Positions 16,708 to 25,382 of a DNA stretch of 64,000 nucleotides are shown here, in pieces. Made by a program: the position numbers and the translations under genes. Source of the DNA: Metallumcola ferriviriculae. GTDB lineage: Bacteria; Bacillota; JADQBR01. Numbering within the stretch: position 1 is the stretch's first letter; every line of letters begins with the position of its first letter. The stretch spans positions 3,294,001 through 3,358,000 of the forward strand of contig NZ_CP121694.1 in the NCBI RefSeq assembly GCF_035573695.1, read 5' to 3'. Below the pieces are notes generated by a model. That model did not search any database. It was not told where the DNA came from and worked only from the letters and a program-made list of their open reading frames with translations.

Positions 16708-17436
16708 CTAATTTGCCATTAAAGATAATATCTGCTCACGGAGCTTAACAAAAGGTAACGAAGTTCTCTGCCGCGGCCTGGGCAGCTTCACTAGAAACTC
16801 CTGCCTGTTTCCTGCTGGCCTGCCGGTGAGTACCAGTACCCGGTCAGCTAAATAGAGTGCTTCGTCAATATTATGCGTAACAAACACTATAGTCAGCTTT
16901 TCATGTTCCCATAGCTCTATAAGCTGCTGCTGCATGTAATTTCTTGTCTGAGCATCCAATGCCGCAAATGGTTCATCCATCAGCACCACCTTCGGCTTGT
17001 ATGCCAACGCCCGAGCAACCGCAACTCTTTGTTTCATCCCACCGGATAACTGGTGCGGGTAATGACCGCCGAACTGCTGTAAGTTTGTCAGTCGGAGAAA
17101 ATAGGCCGCTAATTCTTCTCGTTTTTCACGCTTCATACCGGAAAGTTCTAACGGAAATGTAATGTTCTTTTTGATAGTCAACCAGGGAAAGAGGGTATCC
17201 TCTTGAAATACAAAACCTATTTCCCTTCCCCCGGGGGAAGGACTGCTCCCATCTACGATAATCCGTCCGGTATCAGAACTTTCCAACCCCGCGATTAAGC
17301 GCAGCAATGTACTTTTTCCACAGCCGCTGGGCCCGGTAATACAGCAGAATTCGCCTTTCTCAACGGTTACTGAAAGGTTTCGAAGGATATTCAACTGCTG
17401 ATAGTTTTTTCCCAGTTTTTCCACCACTAACGCCAT
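16708..17436 (-). CDS. ABC transporter ATP-binding protein (TauB/SsuB type)
   Basis: 242 aa. Walker A GPSGCGKSTLLR, Q-loop VFQEDTLFPW, signature LSGGMKQRVAVARAL, Walker B VVLMDEPFAALD, H-loop FVTHNIDEA. This pattern is that of the nitrate/sulfonate/taurine importer class. Its start overlaps the permease stop by 10 bases. It powers the importer that I infer brings the methylated substrate to the demethylase system. Confidence 0.88.
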   Translation of the reverse strand: MALVVEKLGKNYQQLNILRNLSVTVEKGEFCCITGPSGCGKSTLLRLIAGLESSDTGRIIVDGSSPSPGGREIGFVFQEDTLFPWLTIKKNITFPLELSGMKREKREELAAYFLRLTNLQQFGGHYPHQLSGGMKQRVAVARALAYKPKVVLMDEPFAALDAQTRNYMQQQLIELWEHEKLTIVFVTHNIDEALYLADRVLVLTGRPAGNRQEFLVKLPRPRQRTSLPFVKLREQILSLMAN

Positions 17437-18269
17437 GGCTGCAGCCTCTTTTCCATTACTAAAAATAATTTGTTCATCAGATAACCAATTAAACCGATAG
17501 TGATGGTGCCCGCTATAATTTCAGCCGAACGTCCGCCAATGCTGTATACGGACCAAATATAATAACCTATTCCCATTTTACCGCCAACAAATTCTGCGGC
17601 AATAACGCACATCCATCCCACGCCTAGCCCAATGCGAAGACCGGTAACCATATGGGAAATCGATGCGGGAAACAATACTTTACTGATAATTTGCCACCTG
17701 GTGGCACCGCAGGTAATAGCGGCGTTTATAAAACGTTTTTCCACCGACTTAATCCCCTGGGTAGTATTCAGCAAGACAGGGAAAAACGCACCCACAAATA
17801 CCACAAAAATTTGCACATAAGTAGTAGGTGAGGAAAAATCCTGGAACAATATATAAGCTAGAGGTATCCAAGCCAGCGGTGGAATGGGTCTAAACATTTC
17901 CAGTAAAATGCCAGCGAATTGTTCAAAAAATCGAAAAGTGCCCAGCATCATCCCCAATGGTATTGCCGTCACCATGCTTAGAAAGCATCCCTTTAGCACT
18001 ATCATCAGGCTGGCAAAAGTCATCTGCTGCAGCGTTTTTCCATAAACCGGGTCACCGGAAACTATCAGGCGTATTAGTGTAGCCGTCACCACCCCCGGAG
18101 TAGGCAGCGAAAGCCATTGCTTAACCGCTGCCACCTGCCAGAAAATTATAAACATGGCTATGGTGAACACCGACATACCCCATCTTCTTAGCTTATCGTC
18201 TACATTCAACAGCTTACCCGGTATAATAGTTTGCTTTTCAGCTTCGTAGTTGTTCATTTGGGAGGGCAA
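17427..18269 (-). CDS. ABC transporter permease (TauC/SsuC type)
   Basis: About 280 aa with six transmembrane segments, the BPD_transp_1 domain, and an EAA-like loop around ERFINAAITCGATRWQ...LFPASIS. The TTG at 18269 (11 bases after AAGGAG) is the best-supported start; ATG at 18257 has no ribosome site and a GTG at 18305 is too far upstream. Between the binding protein and ATPase genes in a compact importer operon. Confidence 0.85.
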   Translation of the reverse strand: MPSQMNNYEAEKQTIIPGKLLNVDDKLRRWGMSVFTIAMFIIFWQVAAVKQWLSLPTPGVVTATLIRLIVSGDPVYGKTLQQMTFASLMIVLKGCFLSMVTAIPLGMMLGTFRFFEQFAGILLEMFRPIPPLAWIPLAYILFQDFSSPTTYVQIFVVFVGAFFPVLLNTTQGIKSVEKRFINAAITCGATRWQIISKVLFPASISHMVTGLRIGLGVGWMCVIAAEFVGGKMGIGYYIWSVYSIGGRSAEIIAGTITIGLIGYLMNKLFLVMEKRLQPWR

Positions 18270-18305
18270 GAATGTATCATCTCCTTCTGTACCGGGAAGG
18301 CGCAC

Positions 18306-19385
18306 TTACTTAACCTGAGTTTTCAGGTTACTGTCGTTTAATGCTTTTTCTAATAGGTAATACTGCACAGTTCCTATGGCAGGTATCGCAATAGTCTTAC
18401 CTTTTAAGTCGGAGAAATCATCTATCCCCGCATCGGGGCGTACCACAATAGCAGAACCTTCCTCGTTAGCACCGGCAATAACTTTAATGCCGATATCGTC
18501 ATTAATTCGCTTTAATGTTGCCGGGGCGCCTCCTAAATAGGAAATGTCCACATCATTATTTTTAAAACCTTCCATAGCTGCTACGCCGTTGGTAAAGTTG
18601 ACAAACTCCAGATTAGCGCCAGGTATTAAACCTACGTCCTGATAAAAACCCTCTTTTTGTGCCACGTAAACAGCAAACTCATGTAAGTCTTTTGTTAAAA
18701 AGCCTAAGTGCAACTGGACCTGGCTGTTTACCTTTTGTGGTACCCACTGAGAGTCTTTTTTAAGTTGCTTTGATACTTCTTGGTAGTAACTGTCCACAAA
18801 AAAGTTGGAGAAAAATTCTTCTTTTTCACTATAGCCAATATCAGCGAAATCTTTCGTCAAAAGGCCTCCGGCCTTCAACTGCGAGTAATATGCTTCAAAT
18901 TCGTCCACGTTAGGGTACTCCACAAAGTGGATGGTCTTTAACGCCTCCACCACTACCTCCCTGTTCTTAGCTGTAAACTCCATGGCGTACTCAATTACCC
19001 GCTCTTTGTTCTCTGGGTTATTAATAAAACGAGTGGCCTTGACGTGGGCCCAGGTTACGGCAGATAACACTTTATCATCCTGGTAGTCAATATTAGCGGC
19101 CAATATACAGCAGGGGTGGTTCGGCCATATTTCTCCCGACATCGCTAAATACTTACCATCCTGCCCCAATACCGCTTCGGCATTAAATGGTTCCCAGGCT
19201 ACAAACCCGTCTATTTCCTTTGCGCCCAACTGACTAAGCATGTTGGCCGGCCCGGTTTGGGTAATATAAACTACATCTTCCTGTTGCTGAGATCCACTAT
19301 TGCACCCCGTTACTGCCACCAGTAGAAGGATCAGCACCCCGATAATCACTATTACCTTTTCACTACAAGTTCTTTTAATGTTCAT
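18306..19385 (-). CDS. ABC transporter substrate-binding lipoprotein, circularly permuted (TauA/SsuA type)
   Basis: About 359 aa with a lipoprotein signal (hydrophobic LLLLVAVTGC lipobox). After the signal, the order of the mature domain is reversed. Residues about 35-200 are the part that is C-terminal in normal NMT1/SsuA-type proteins (GPANMLSQLGAKEIDGFVAWEPF, EIWPNHPCC). Residues about 215-359 are the usual N-terminal half (LHLGFLTKDLHEFAVYVAQK, YLGGAPATLKRI, GSAIVVR, DLKGKTIAIPAIGTVQYYLL), ending just where the other half normally begins. Both lobes are therefore complete, as in a circular permutation. ATG at 19385 with GGAGG 9 bases upstream. Ligand unknown. Confidence 0.85.
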   Translation of the reverse strand: MNIKRTCSEKVIVIIGVLILLLVAVTGCNSGSQQQEDVVYITQTGPANMLSQLGAKEIDGFVAWEPFNAEAVLGQDGKYLAMSGEIWPNHPCCILAANIDYQDDKVLSAVTWAHVKATRFINNPENKERVIEYAMEFTAKNREVVVEALKTIHFVEYPNVDEFEAYYSQLKAGGLLTKDFADIGYSEKEEFFSNFFVDSYYQEVSKQLKKDSQWVPQKVNSQVQLHLGFLTKDLHEFAVYVAQKEGFYQDVGLIPGANLEFVNFTNGVAAMEGFKNNDVDISYLGGAPATLKRINDDIGIKVIAGANEEGSAIVVRPDAGIDDFSDLKGKTIAIPAIGTVQYYLLEKALNDSNLKTQVK

Positions 19386-19515
19386 GACAGACACCTCCAA
19401 GTCGATAAAGTACCCAGCCGTTCCTAACCACCCCTACCATAGACACCCATTCAAACATATACTTGAAAGAAACAGCAAGAGGTAAAGCGGAAAAACCGCT
19501 TTACCTTTTTACTGT

Positions 19516-20574
19516 TTATCTATTCCTTCGCGCCCATTTCTCCGCACCATATTTCTTAACCGCACCGGTCATTGCCTTTAAATTTACTACCGGCGCCTCC
19601 GGCCATATGTCACAACTGGGCCAAATAGCATCAACACCGCCTTCGATAGCCGCCAGCACAGCTTCTTCTACCTGCTCCGGCGTACCGCTGACCAGCACGT
19701 TAAATGCATCAATATTGCCAAATATCAGTGCATCCTCGCCCACAGCAGCTCTACTGCTTTGTAGGTCATTTTTCTGTTCTACGCTCAATGCTCCCGCACC
19801 GGTTTCCTGCATGATATCCATAATTTTGTTGGTACCGCCACAAATATGCAAAATATGGGGTTTATTTAGATTATTAAATATCTTTGTCAGATGCGGCTGA
19901 ATAACTTTTTTAAATACCCGAGGGCTTAGCACATCCGTGGTAGCTCCCATCTCTCGAACACAGATATAGTCAGCACCAGCATCTTCATAGGCGTTGCCTA
20001 CAGTTATGAGTACGTCTGCTAATCTATCCAGCATTTCATTTATCATATCCGGCTTCTTTAAGCATAACTTTACAACATCATTCAGATCCATTATTTGACC
20101 TGCCAAAGTGAATGGGCCAAGCACATAAGCGCCAATAGCAGCTTCACTGCCGATATCTTCCTTTAAACGTTTGATGGCATCCATTACTACTGGTACGCGA
20201 CCGCGTTGTGCCAAATTATCCGGAATTTCAAATGTTGTCATTTCATCGGTGGAGTTTACTATTTTTTCTTTAATTGTAGGATATAAAAGCTGTTTAACAT
20301 CTTCATAAGGGTTCATTACGCATCCCATAGCCTCGGCCTCCACACAAAGGTCAAATGGAACCACTGCACACTCAAAGTCAAATAAGCGATGCGAAGTAGC
20401 TGCCGCTTCCGCCATCTTCTTGCTATCCCCGTGTAATTGGGGAAAATTATATTCTAAACCCTGAAAACCTGCAGTTGTTACGTTACCCATACCACTAAAA
20501 CATGGAATTCGGTCTATCTCTTCACCCTTTAACAGGCCGAGAATTCTTTCCTTCGGTGTCAATGACGTAACCAA
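19516..20574 (-). CDS. UroD-type corrinoid methyltransferase (MtaA/CmuA/MtvB family)
   Basis: 352-aa uroporphyrinogen-decarboxylase-fold methyltransferase. The zinc motif H-x-C-xn-C is visible as HICGGT and PSCDIWPEAP, which separates it from true heme-pathway UroD. In O-demethylase systems one such protein moves the substrate methyl to the corrinoid protein; in methanogens MtaA/MtbA moves it to CoM. It is one of two in the operon. TTG start with AAGGAGG 8 bases upstream. About 130 bases separate it from the binding protein gene downstream. Confidence 0.85.
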   Translation of the reverse strand: MVTSLTPKERILGLLKGEEIDRIPCFSGMGNVTTAGFQGLEYNFPQLHGDSKKMAEAAATSHRLFDFECAVVPFDLCVEAEAMGCVMNPYEDVKQLLYPTIKEKIVNSTDEMTTFEIPDNLAQRGRVPVVMDAIKRLKEDIGSEAAIGAYVLGPFTLAGQIMDLNDVVKLCLKKPDMINEMLDRLADVLITVGNAYEDAGADYICVREMGATTDVLSPRVFKKVIQPHLTKIFNNLNKPHILHICGGTNKIMDIMQETGAGALSVEQKNDLQSSRAAVGEDALIFGNIDAFNVLVSGTPEQVEEAVLAAIEGGVDAIWPSCDIWPEAPVVNLKAMTGAVKKYGAEKWARRNR

Positions 20575-20631
20575 TATAAAAACCTCCTTGAATTTCCAAA
20601 TATAACTTTTTCACTACTACTTAATGTGAAG

Positions 20632-21573
20632 TTATGCACCTTTTAGTGTATCTGCAAACTCACCAAACAATTTGTATAGCGGGTGATTTTCGTTGGACGG
20701 CAGTTCCTTGCGTTCGTGGTATGCAAGGGTACTCAGTATTAGGCTGGCACTGGCCATAGCAGGTAAGTACCTAGGCATAGCTACTATAGGACCGGTGAAT
20801 AAAAAGTCGCTCCACAGCAGCGATGCAGCTGCCTGCCCTGCGCCATCCATGGCCTTGAAACCGTCACTACCGAATAAATCTCTGGCTTCTTTCCACATCC
20901 ATGTACCATTTGATGCTGCCACACCCGCAGGCCAACCAAACTCTTCTTTTAACATTTTAGTAGCCAAAGCTGAAAAACCAATGGCAGGAAGGTTCATAAC
21001 CGAAGTATCAATCATAATCGTCTCGAAGGTATCTTCACCAATCATTGCCATCATCTTACGAAAAGATTTAACTCTGCCTGCAGGTGACTGGTCCTGCTCA
21101 TCAAAGACCTGAACAACCGCATGTTTTACTCCCATTTCTTTCAGCTGAGTCACCTGACCGGGAATATCCTTATCCCAAGGTGTAATGCTGTTATACAGCA
21201 CCCGATCCTGGAGGCCCAGTTCGGCAATATATTTCATGGCTTCCAAACGCTGGTCCTGAACCCACATGTCTATTCCAAAAGGCTTGTCACTGATACTAGT
21301 CAAGAAGTCAATATAAGTTTTCATCTCGTCGACTTTGGTAGCCACCATGGCCACCATGGCGGGAATCCCCGTCTTCTCGGACAATTCCTCCTGCCGCAGG
21401 ACATACTCTTTTGCCTTAGCTTTGTCAAACTTTCTTTCTTTGCGACTTTCCAATATTTTATCACTGTTATGAAACATAGAGGAAATCAGCAAAGGTGGGT
21501 TTTCCCCGGGCTGTCCACCGACACGGAAATCCCCAATGGTACAAGTCTTTTGTTCCTTGTCAAAACTAAACAC
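20632..21573 (-). CDS. MtrH-like methyltransferase II (methyl-corrinoid:tetrahydrofolate)
   Basis: About 313 aa, MtrH family (subunit H of tetrahydromethanopterin S-methyltransferase), a TIM-barrel pterin methyltransferase. Recognised from FRVGGQPGENPPLLISSMF, PFGIDMWVQDQR and the DTSVMNLPAIGFSALA region. In acetogens such as Moorella and Acetobacterium the homologue (MtvA/OdmD) transfers the methyl from the corrinoid protein to tetrahydrofolate; that is the inferred role here. GTG at 21573, 7 bases after AAGGAG. Confidence 0.85.
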   Translation of the reverse strand: MFSFDKEQKTCTIGDFRVGGQPGENPPLLISSMFHNSDKILESRKERKFDKAKAKEYVLRQEELSEKTGIPAMVAMVATKVDEMKTYIDFLTSISDKPFGIDMWVQDQRLEAMKYIAELGLQDRVLYNSITPWDKDIPGQVTQLKEMGVKHAVVQVFDEQDQSPAGRVKSFRKMMAMIGEDTFETIMIDTSVMNLPAIGFSALATKMLKEEFGWPAGVAASNGTWMWKEARDLFGSDGFKAMDGAGQAAASLLWSDFLFTGPIVAMPRYLPAMASASLILSTLAYHERKELPSNENHPLYKLFGEFADTLKGA

Positions 21574-21666
21574 ATTATCACTCCTTAAAACACGCAATAT
21601 TCAATAAATTTATTTTGAGGGAAAGATGGCAAGGGGTTAAGTTCTTTAAATAAAACGCCTAATTCT

Positions 21667-22161
21667 TTAAAATACTCCGTGATCCCACTTCGGCGGCGGC
21701 AGGTACTCCCACTCTTCGCCATTGATCATCTTTTGAGCTAATTCAACACACTTGGCAGCATATTCGAAAGCATAGGGGATACCGGGGCCTTCAGGCACAA
21801 AACCGGCTAAAATCATCCCGACGGATGCCGCTTCAAATACTTCTTCCACTGTAGCGCCGGCCTTAACAGCAGGATAAACGTGGATAATGCAGCGCGGTGA
21901 CATGTAGGCTACACCGCCAGCCATGAAAATTAATTCTTTAACTTTCCGTGACAGCGCACCATCTTCCCAAATACTGTTATAGAAATCAGCAAATGTTACC
22001 CCTGCAGTAGGGTTCAGTTCATTAATAATTTTGAACATCCTGGGCGTAAACAGCATAGTATCTTGCATGTATTTATTTGCCTCTTCAGCTGTCCATTTCT
22101 TCTTGTCATCACTCACTTGAATTTCACCTCCGGTAAGATACTCAAAAAGTTTCTTAAGCAT
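21667..22161 (-). CDS. Carboxymuconolactone decarboxylase/AhpD-like protein
   Basis: About 164 aa with the all-helical CMD fold signature: VKELIFMAGGVAY, SPRCIIHVYPAVKAGATVEEVFEAASVGMIL. Only one Cys is in the active-site segment (RCIIH) instead of the CxxC of AhpD peroxidases, so disulfide chemistry is doubtful. It lies inside the methyltransferase operon, between the MtrH-like and UroD-type genes, so a role in substrate handling or Cys-redox protection is inferred. ATG at 22161 with GGGAG 8 bases upstream. Confidence 0.8.
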   Translation of the reverse strand: MLKKLFEYLTGGEIQVSDDKKKWTAEEANKYMQDTMLFTPRMFKIINELNPTAGVTFADFYNSIWEDGALSRKVKELIFMAGGVAYMSPRCIIHVYPAVKAGATVEEVFEAASVGMILAGFVPEGPGIPYAFEYAAKCVELAQKMINGEEWEYLPPPKWDHGVF

Positions 22162-22235
22162 GAAACACTCTCCCTGTTCCAAAGCCATCTTCCCCTTAAA
22201 ACCAATATCACCCAACAAAACACTGTGTTACAATT

Positions 22236-23270
22236 TTAATTTTTCCAGTCGTGAGCAGTTTGGACGAAAGCCTGAATATTTTCTAGAGGTACCGTGGGAG
22301 GAATATCGCATCCGGGCAACAGAACATACCCTCCGCCCTCATTAGCTTTCTTAATGCATTCAGTGGAAGCTTCTCTCACACGCTGCTGTGTACCCTGGGT
22401 TAAAGCATGGACAGGATCCACATTTCCGGCAATGCACTGCCGGTCGCCAATCTCTTCCTTGGCTTTGGCCATATCTACTTTATAATCAAATGCAAACAAA
22501 TCTACTTCCGTTTCCGGTATTAACCCTAATCGGTCACTGGTATCGCCGCAGATATGCAAAAAATGCAGCCCGTTAAAGTTGTCATGCAAGCGCCTAGAGA
22601 AGTCCTTTAAGTAAGGCATAGCAAATGTTTCAAACTGCTTACGAGAAATCAGGTCTCCTGATGCTGTAGGGTCAGCAAGGGCCGCGCAAGTTATATAGCC
22701 AGCTTCAAACATGGGCCGGTAAAATTCGTAACAAAGCTCTGTTGAAAACTCTAAAATCGCATGCATGAACTCTTTCTGCTTGAAAGTGCCTCTCATCAGA
22801 CGTTCCACACCATATAACTGACCAGCAATGGTAAACGGCCCCCAAGCCGTGGGGCCAACTAAGTACTTATCCCCGATTTTTTCATTAACAATCTCCGTCG
22901 CTTTCCAAATGGTGTTGATAACCTCGTCGTCCTTCAAACGGCTGATATCCAATTTATCCAAGTCCGCGGGTTCATTAATAAGGGGCGCTTCCAAATCCGG
23001 AGCACCAACCTCTCGATACTTTACTGTTCCTCCCAGAGCTGCAGCATGCAGGTTGTTAAAACCAGACCCCGGGAACACCATGTCTGACTGCACTTTCTCC
23101 GCCGTATCAATAATAAGCTGGGCATATTTTTCGGGCTCACCAACGTAATTATCGAACCTATTGCCGGAATTCTTCATTGTCCATACACCACCGCCGTAAA
23201 TAACAACAGGAACGCGTTCGGCTAACTCCATATTGAATGCCTTAAGTACAGTCTCTTTAGGTGTTAACAT
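22236..23270 (-). CDS. UroD-type corrinoid methyltransferase, second copy
   Basis: About 344 aa, UroD fold, with zinc motif HICGDT and LPGCDIPPTVP. Divergent from the copy at 19516-20574, so the two probably act on different partners (substrate to corrinoid, corrinoid to acceptor) or on different substrates. The ATG at 23270 has AGGTGGAG in front. Directly downstream of the activator gene, as the methyltransferase I gene is in odm/mtv-type operons. Confidence 0.84.
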   Translation of the reverse strand: MLTPKETVLKAFNMELAERVPVVIYGGGVWTMKNSGNRFDNYVGEPEKYAQLIIDTAEKVQSDMVFPGSGFNNLHAAALGGTVKYREVGAPDLEAPLINEPADLDKLDISRLKDDEVINTIWKATEIVNEKIGDKYLVGPTAWGPFTIAGQLYGVERLMRGTFKQKEFMHAILEFSTELCYEFYRPMFEAGYITCAALADPTASGDLISRKQFETFAMPYLKDFSRRLHDNFNGLHFLHICGDTSDRLGLIPETEVDLFAFDYKVDMAKAKEEIGDRQCIAGNVDPVHALTQGTQQRVREASTECIKKANEGGGYVLLPGCDIPPTVPLENIQAFVQTAHDWKN

Positions 23271-23313
23271 ATCTCCACCTCCAATCATATTTTCCACTTT
23301 CGACATCCGAATG

Positions 23314-25287
23314 TTACAGATTAACAGCCTTGCCTTGTTTATCCGCATTTGCTTTCAATACCTTCTCAAGGTTTGGAAACTCATCCTTAGAGTGGGGGAA
23401 ACCCATAGCATCTGCGAACCGCTGCTGGAAGTCCGGCTCAACAGCTGTCTCCACAAATTCAACTTCTTTAGCCACTCTTTGGGCCTCGTCACGCTTGTCT
23501 TTATCCAGCAAAGCAACCTGGGCACCGTCCCCGGCAGCATTACCTACAGCTACTATCTTTTCTAATTCACAGTCCGGGAACATTCCGATAGCCAAAGCAC
23601 TTTCGGTATTAATGTAGCTGCCAAAAGCTCCCGCCAGAGTAACACTATCGATCTTTTCTACACCTAATTTTTCCATCAGATACTTAGCACCTACATAAAG
23701 AGCCGATTTGGCCAGCTGCACCGCGCGTATATCACCTTGAGTAACGGTTATATCCTTACCGATGGAAGTCTCATCAGCCCAAGCCAGCACATACTCCATC
23801 TTACCGTCCGCACCTTTTCTAACCCGTGGTGTCTCAAGCTTCTTATTTATCCGTCCTGTCTTGCCAAAAATACCGGCTTTAAACATTTCGGCGATTACGT
23901 CAATAATTCCTGAGCCGCAGATACCCTTCGAATCGGTCTTTTTAATATCCGGGTACCACTCTTCTTTTCCAATTACCCTATATCTTGGTTCATAGGTTTG
24001 AGGATCAATCTCTACGTTTTCAATGGCCCCGGGGGCAGCGCGCATACCAAATTTTATCTGGGCACCCTCCAAAGCCGGACCGGTAGCACACGAAGTGCAT
24101 AACATTTTATCCGAATTACCAAGATCAATTTCACCATTGGTACCAATATCGATCAACAATCTCATCTCATCTTTTTGCATGTACGGTTCTTCTGCAATCA
24201 TAACTCCCATGTTATCAGGACCCACAAACCCTGCTTCTATGGGCAGCACATGGACGTTAGCAGCAGGGTTAACATTAATGCCCATATCCCTGGACTTAAT
24301 GTTAAGGGATTGCTTAACCGCAGGCGCAAAGGGTGACCGCCCCATGTGTTTGGGTTCTAGACCTAGGGCAATATGGTGCATGGCAGTATTAAATACCAAT
24401 ACCACTTCCGCTACCTGTGCCGGTATGATTTCTGCTTCCCCAGTCATCTTTACAATTAAGTCGTTCAAGCCTTGGATGATAGCATCGTGCATTTTCTCCA
24501 GACCGTCTTCGTTCATCATGGAGTATGTTATTCTAGAAAGAACATCCTCACCATAGCGCACCTGGGGATTCATCATGGATTTCTTGCTGAGTAAAGCCCC
24601 ACTCTTTAAATCCAGCAAATAAGCAGCCACAGTTGTAGTGCCAATGTCCACAGCCACTCCATATGCCTTTTCCACCAAGCCCGGATTAACGGAGATTACC
24701 TCCTTATCATTCCAGATGCTGGCGGTAATTTTCCAGTCCCCTTCTCTAAGTGAATTTGGCAGTGTTTTCAAAGCGAAGTAATCAATGGTTAATCCCCTGT
24801 CCAATTCGCCGTACTTTTCAGTGAGTGCCTGTTGCAGTCTTTCCCAGTCACCACGCTCATCTGCCAATGTAGCTTTTCCCATTTCAACATAATAGTTTTT
24901 GACTGCCGGATTTAGGTTAAAAACACGTTCCTTACCAGTTTCCAGTACTACCTGATTCGCACCCCTGCTCTCCTCAGGAACAAATACCAATACATCGCCA
25001 TTAACTTTAGCATGGCAGGCAAAACGAATATTATCTTCTACCTGTTCTTCCGTCAGTTTTCTTTTTTCATGTGCAGAAAGATCGGATAAATTAGACATCT
25101 TTGAGTCTATATTAAACTTTTCAAAGTAACCTTCCTCAATTTTGACCATGCACTTTTTACAGGTCCCGGCACCGCCGCAGGTGTTTTCTATGTCAACCCC
25201 CAGCTCTCGAGATGCTTCCAAGAGAGTTTTGTCTTCCTCTATTTTCCCCCGCCGGCCGGAAGGTTGAAAAATTACATTATATTCCAT
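23314..25287 (-). CDS. Reductive activator of corrinoid proteins (RACE, ASKHA/DUF4445)
   Basis: About 657 aa. An N-terminal plant-type [2Fe-2S] ferredoxin domain (CGGAGTCKKC plus a fourth Cys in RFACHA) is followed by an ASKHA-fold ATPase with phosphate loops GVAVDIGTTTVAAYLL and LLIDIGTNGEIDLG and the adenosine-side LAGAFGSYI. Such proteins use ATP to reduce inactive Co(II) corrinoid to Co(I) (OdmC/AE in acetogens). The electron donor is unknown; the flavin/HdrDE-like module in the same array is a candidate. ATG at 25287 with GAGGAGGTG upstream. Confidence 0.9.
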   Translation of the reverse strand: MEYNVIFQPSGRRGKIEEDKTLLEASRELGVDIENTCGGAGTCKKCMVKIEEGYFEKFNIDSKMSNLSDLSAHEKRKLTEEQVEDNIRFACHAKVNGDVLVFVPEESRGANQVVLETGKERVFNLNPAVKNYYVEMGKATLADERGDWERLQQALTEKYGELDRGLTIDYFALKTLPNSLREGDWKITASIWNDKEVISVNPGLVEKAYGVAVDIGTTTVAAYLLDLKSGALLSKKSMMNPQVRYGEDVLSRITYSMMNEDGLEKMHDAIIQGLNDLIVKMTGEAEIIPAQVAEVVLVFNTAMHHIALGLEPKHMGRSPFAPAVKQSLNIKSRDMGINVNPAANVHVLPIEAGFVGPDNMGVMIAEEPYMQKDEMRLLIDIGTNGEIDLGNSDKMLCTSCATGPALEGAQIKFGMRAAPGAIENVEIDPQTYEPRYRVIGKEEWYPDIKKTDSKGICGSGIIDVIAEMFKAGIFGKTGRINKKLETPRVRKGADGKMEYVLAWADETSIGKDITVTQGDIRAVQLAKSALYVGAKYLMEKLGVEKIDSVTLAGAFGSYINTESALAIGMFPDCELEKIVAVGNAAGDGAQVALLDKDKRDEAQRVAKEVEFVETAVEPDFQQRFADAMGFPHSKDEFPNLEKVLKANADKQGKAVNL

Positions 25288-25382
25288 AATGCACCTCCTC
25301 AATAATTCAATTACTGCTAGGATGAAATTTGATTAATGGCTAAAGTGGCATATCATAACCATTTAACCTTCAAAGAAACTTA

